From the NCBI GenBank assembly GCA_965221605.1, contig CBDCSK010000014.1, forward strand, positions 62,001 to 126,000: a stretch of 64,000 nt of DNA, read 5' to 3'. This DNA is from Aldehydirespirator sp965221605 (GTDB lineage Bacteria; Actinomycetota; Acidimicrobiia; Acidimicrobiales; Aldehydirespiratoraceae). The position numbers were made by a program, and so were the translations under genes. Shown here piece after piece: positions 63,483-64,000 of the stretch; position 1 is the first letter of the stretch; each line of letters begins with the position of its first letter. The notes under the pieces were generated by a model that ran no database searches, was not told where the DNA came from, and was given only the letters and a program-made list of their open reading frames with translations.

Positions 63483-64000
63483 ATGGCCGAGCGCTTCGCG
63501 GGCAGGACCGCCATCGTCACCGGGGCCGGGATCGGCGGCTTGGGGGCGGCCTACGCCGAGGCGCTGGCGGCCGGTGGTGCCCGAGTGGTGGTGGCCGACA
63601 TTCGCAGGGCACAGGCCGAGGCGACGGCCAAGCGCATCGAAGCGGCAGGCGGTGAGGCGCTGCCCATCGAGGTGGACATTGCCGACGAGGTCGCGGTCGG
63701 GGCCATGGTGGACGCCGCGGTCGAGCGGTTCGGCCGGGTGGACATCCTGATCAACAACGCCGCGGTGATGTTCCGGTTCCTGGACGAGCCCCCGGACCCC
63801 GTTCTGGGAGGTGCCGGTGGAGGAGTTCGAGCTGGTGCAGCGGGTGAACGTGACGGGCTCGTGGCTGTGCGCCAAGGCGGTCTTTCCCCACATGAAGCGC
63901 CAGGGCGGCGGCAAGATCGTCAACATCTCCTCCAACATGGCGCTGGGAACCGATCTGGTGTGGCCGGCCCAGATGGCGGCCTACACCACCTCCAAGGCGG
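63483..64000 (+). CDS. SDR-family oxidoreductase, N-terminal part, frameshifted, cut by window end
   Basis: A short-chain dehydrogenase. It shows AIVTGAGIGGLGAAYAEAL (nucleotide loop), VVVADIRRAQ, DILINNAAV (NNA motif), then after a frameshift VNVTGSWLCAKAVFPHMK, KIVNISSN with the catalytic Ser, and AAYTTSKA with Tyr and Lys, where the window ends. One extra C in 63797-63800 causes the shift after FRFLDEPPDP. The acidic residue after VVVAD suggests NAD preference. The close spacing to the DUF2339 gene may be coincidental. Confidence 0.85.
   Translation, partial: MAERFAGRTAIVTGAGIGGLGAAYAEALAAGGARVVVADIRRAQAEATAKRIEAAGGEALPIEVDIADEVAVGAMVDAAVERFGRVDILINNAAVMFRFLDEPPDPVLGGAGGGVRAGAAGERDGLVAVRQGGLSPHEAPGRRQDRQHLLQHGAGNRSGVAGPDGGLHHLQG

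Overview
This is a high-GC window that reads as the chromosome of an uncultured actinobacterium. The gene families fit: an F420-type LLM oxidoreductase, a 1544-residue Lhr helicase, a DtxR/IdeR regulator, a double-domain Lrp regulator, a HelD/HelR-like helicase, hemE beside a HemG/HemY-type oxidase, frequent GTG starts and several probable leaderless promoters. Acidimicrobiia or a close relative would suit, but no rRNA or tRNA is present to prove it.

Layout. 0-7 kb: a frameshifted amino-acid-type binding lipoprotein, a double Lrp/AsnC regulator, two SDR dehydrogenases, then a fused E1 alpha-beta and an E2 of a 2-oxo-acid dehydrogenase complex. 7-13 kb: a MacB/FtsX-type exporter (one ATPase, two large permeases) with a 24-base C run between ATPase and permease. 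13-17.7 kb: a DegT-fold enzyme whose PLP lysine position is a histidine, then a lower-GC accessory pair (a multi-HTH protein preceded by three 17-bp repeats, and a Fic protein). 17.7-28.4 kb: Lhr, LLM oxidoreductase, DtxR regulator, and a divergent pair of transcription units (methyltransferase plus small LDPxSGS protein; large membrane sulfatase-like protein).

28.4-45.6 kb is the most distinctive part. It is a catabolic island with an NMT1/THI5-like importer (binding protein, ATPase, double permease), both subunits of a Rieske ring-hydroxylating dioxygenase, a PhyH-type dioxygenase, IS3 and IS630 remnants, LuxR-type and XRE-cupin regulators, an enolase-superfamily dehydratase, an aldo/keto reductase, a PanB-like enzyme lacking most PanB catalytic residues, two amidohydrolases and a second Rieske oxygenase. 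The same palindrome, TTTGATnnnATCAAA, lies ahead of the importer operon and between the divergent reductase and PanB-like operons. This suggests one regulon, perhaps controlled by the XRE-cupin protein encoded in one of these operons.

45.6-64 kb: a DUF5615-type toxin-antitoxin pair with 10-bp-phased operator-like repeats, an orphan iron-type ABC ATPase, a HelD/HelR helicase, patatin, hemE, a protoporphyrinogen/coproporphyrinogen oxidase, a class III cyclase, an apolipoprotein N-acyltransferase with Ser in the catalytic Cys position, a glycosyltransferase / methyltransferase / alpha-barrel protein cluster, an aldehyde dehydrogenase remnant, a DUF2339 membrane protein and the start of another SDR.

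Caution: I infer at least twelve single-base frameshifts. They cluster at 0.3-4.5 kb and 58.9-63.8 kb and are almost all +1 in short G or C runs. They look more like sequence error than decay, so split genes there are annotated as single loci.
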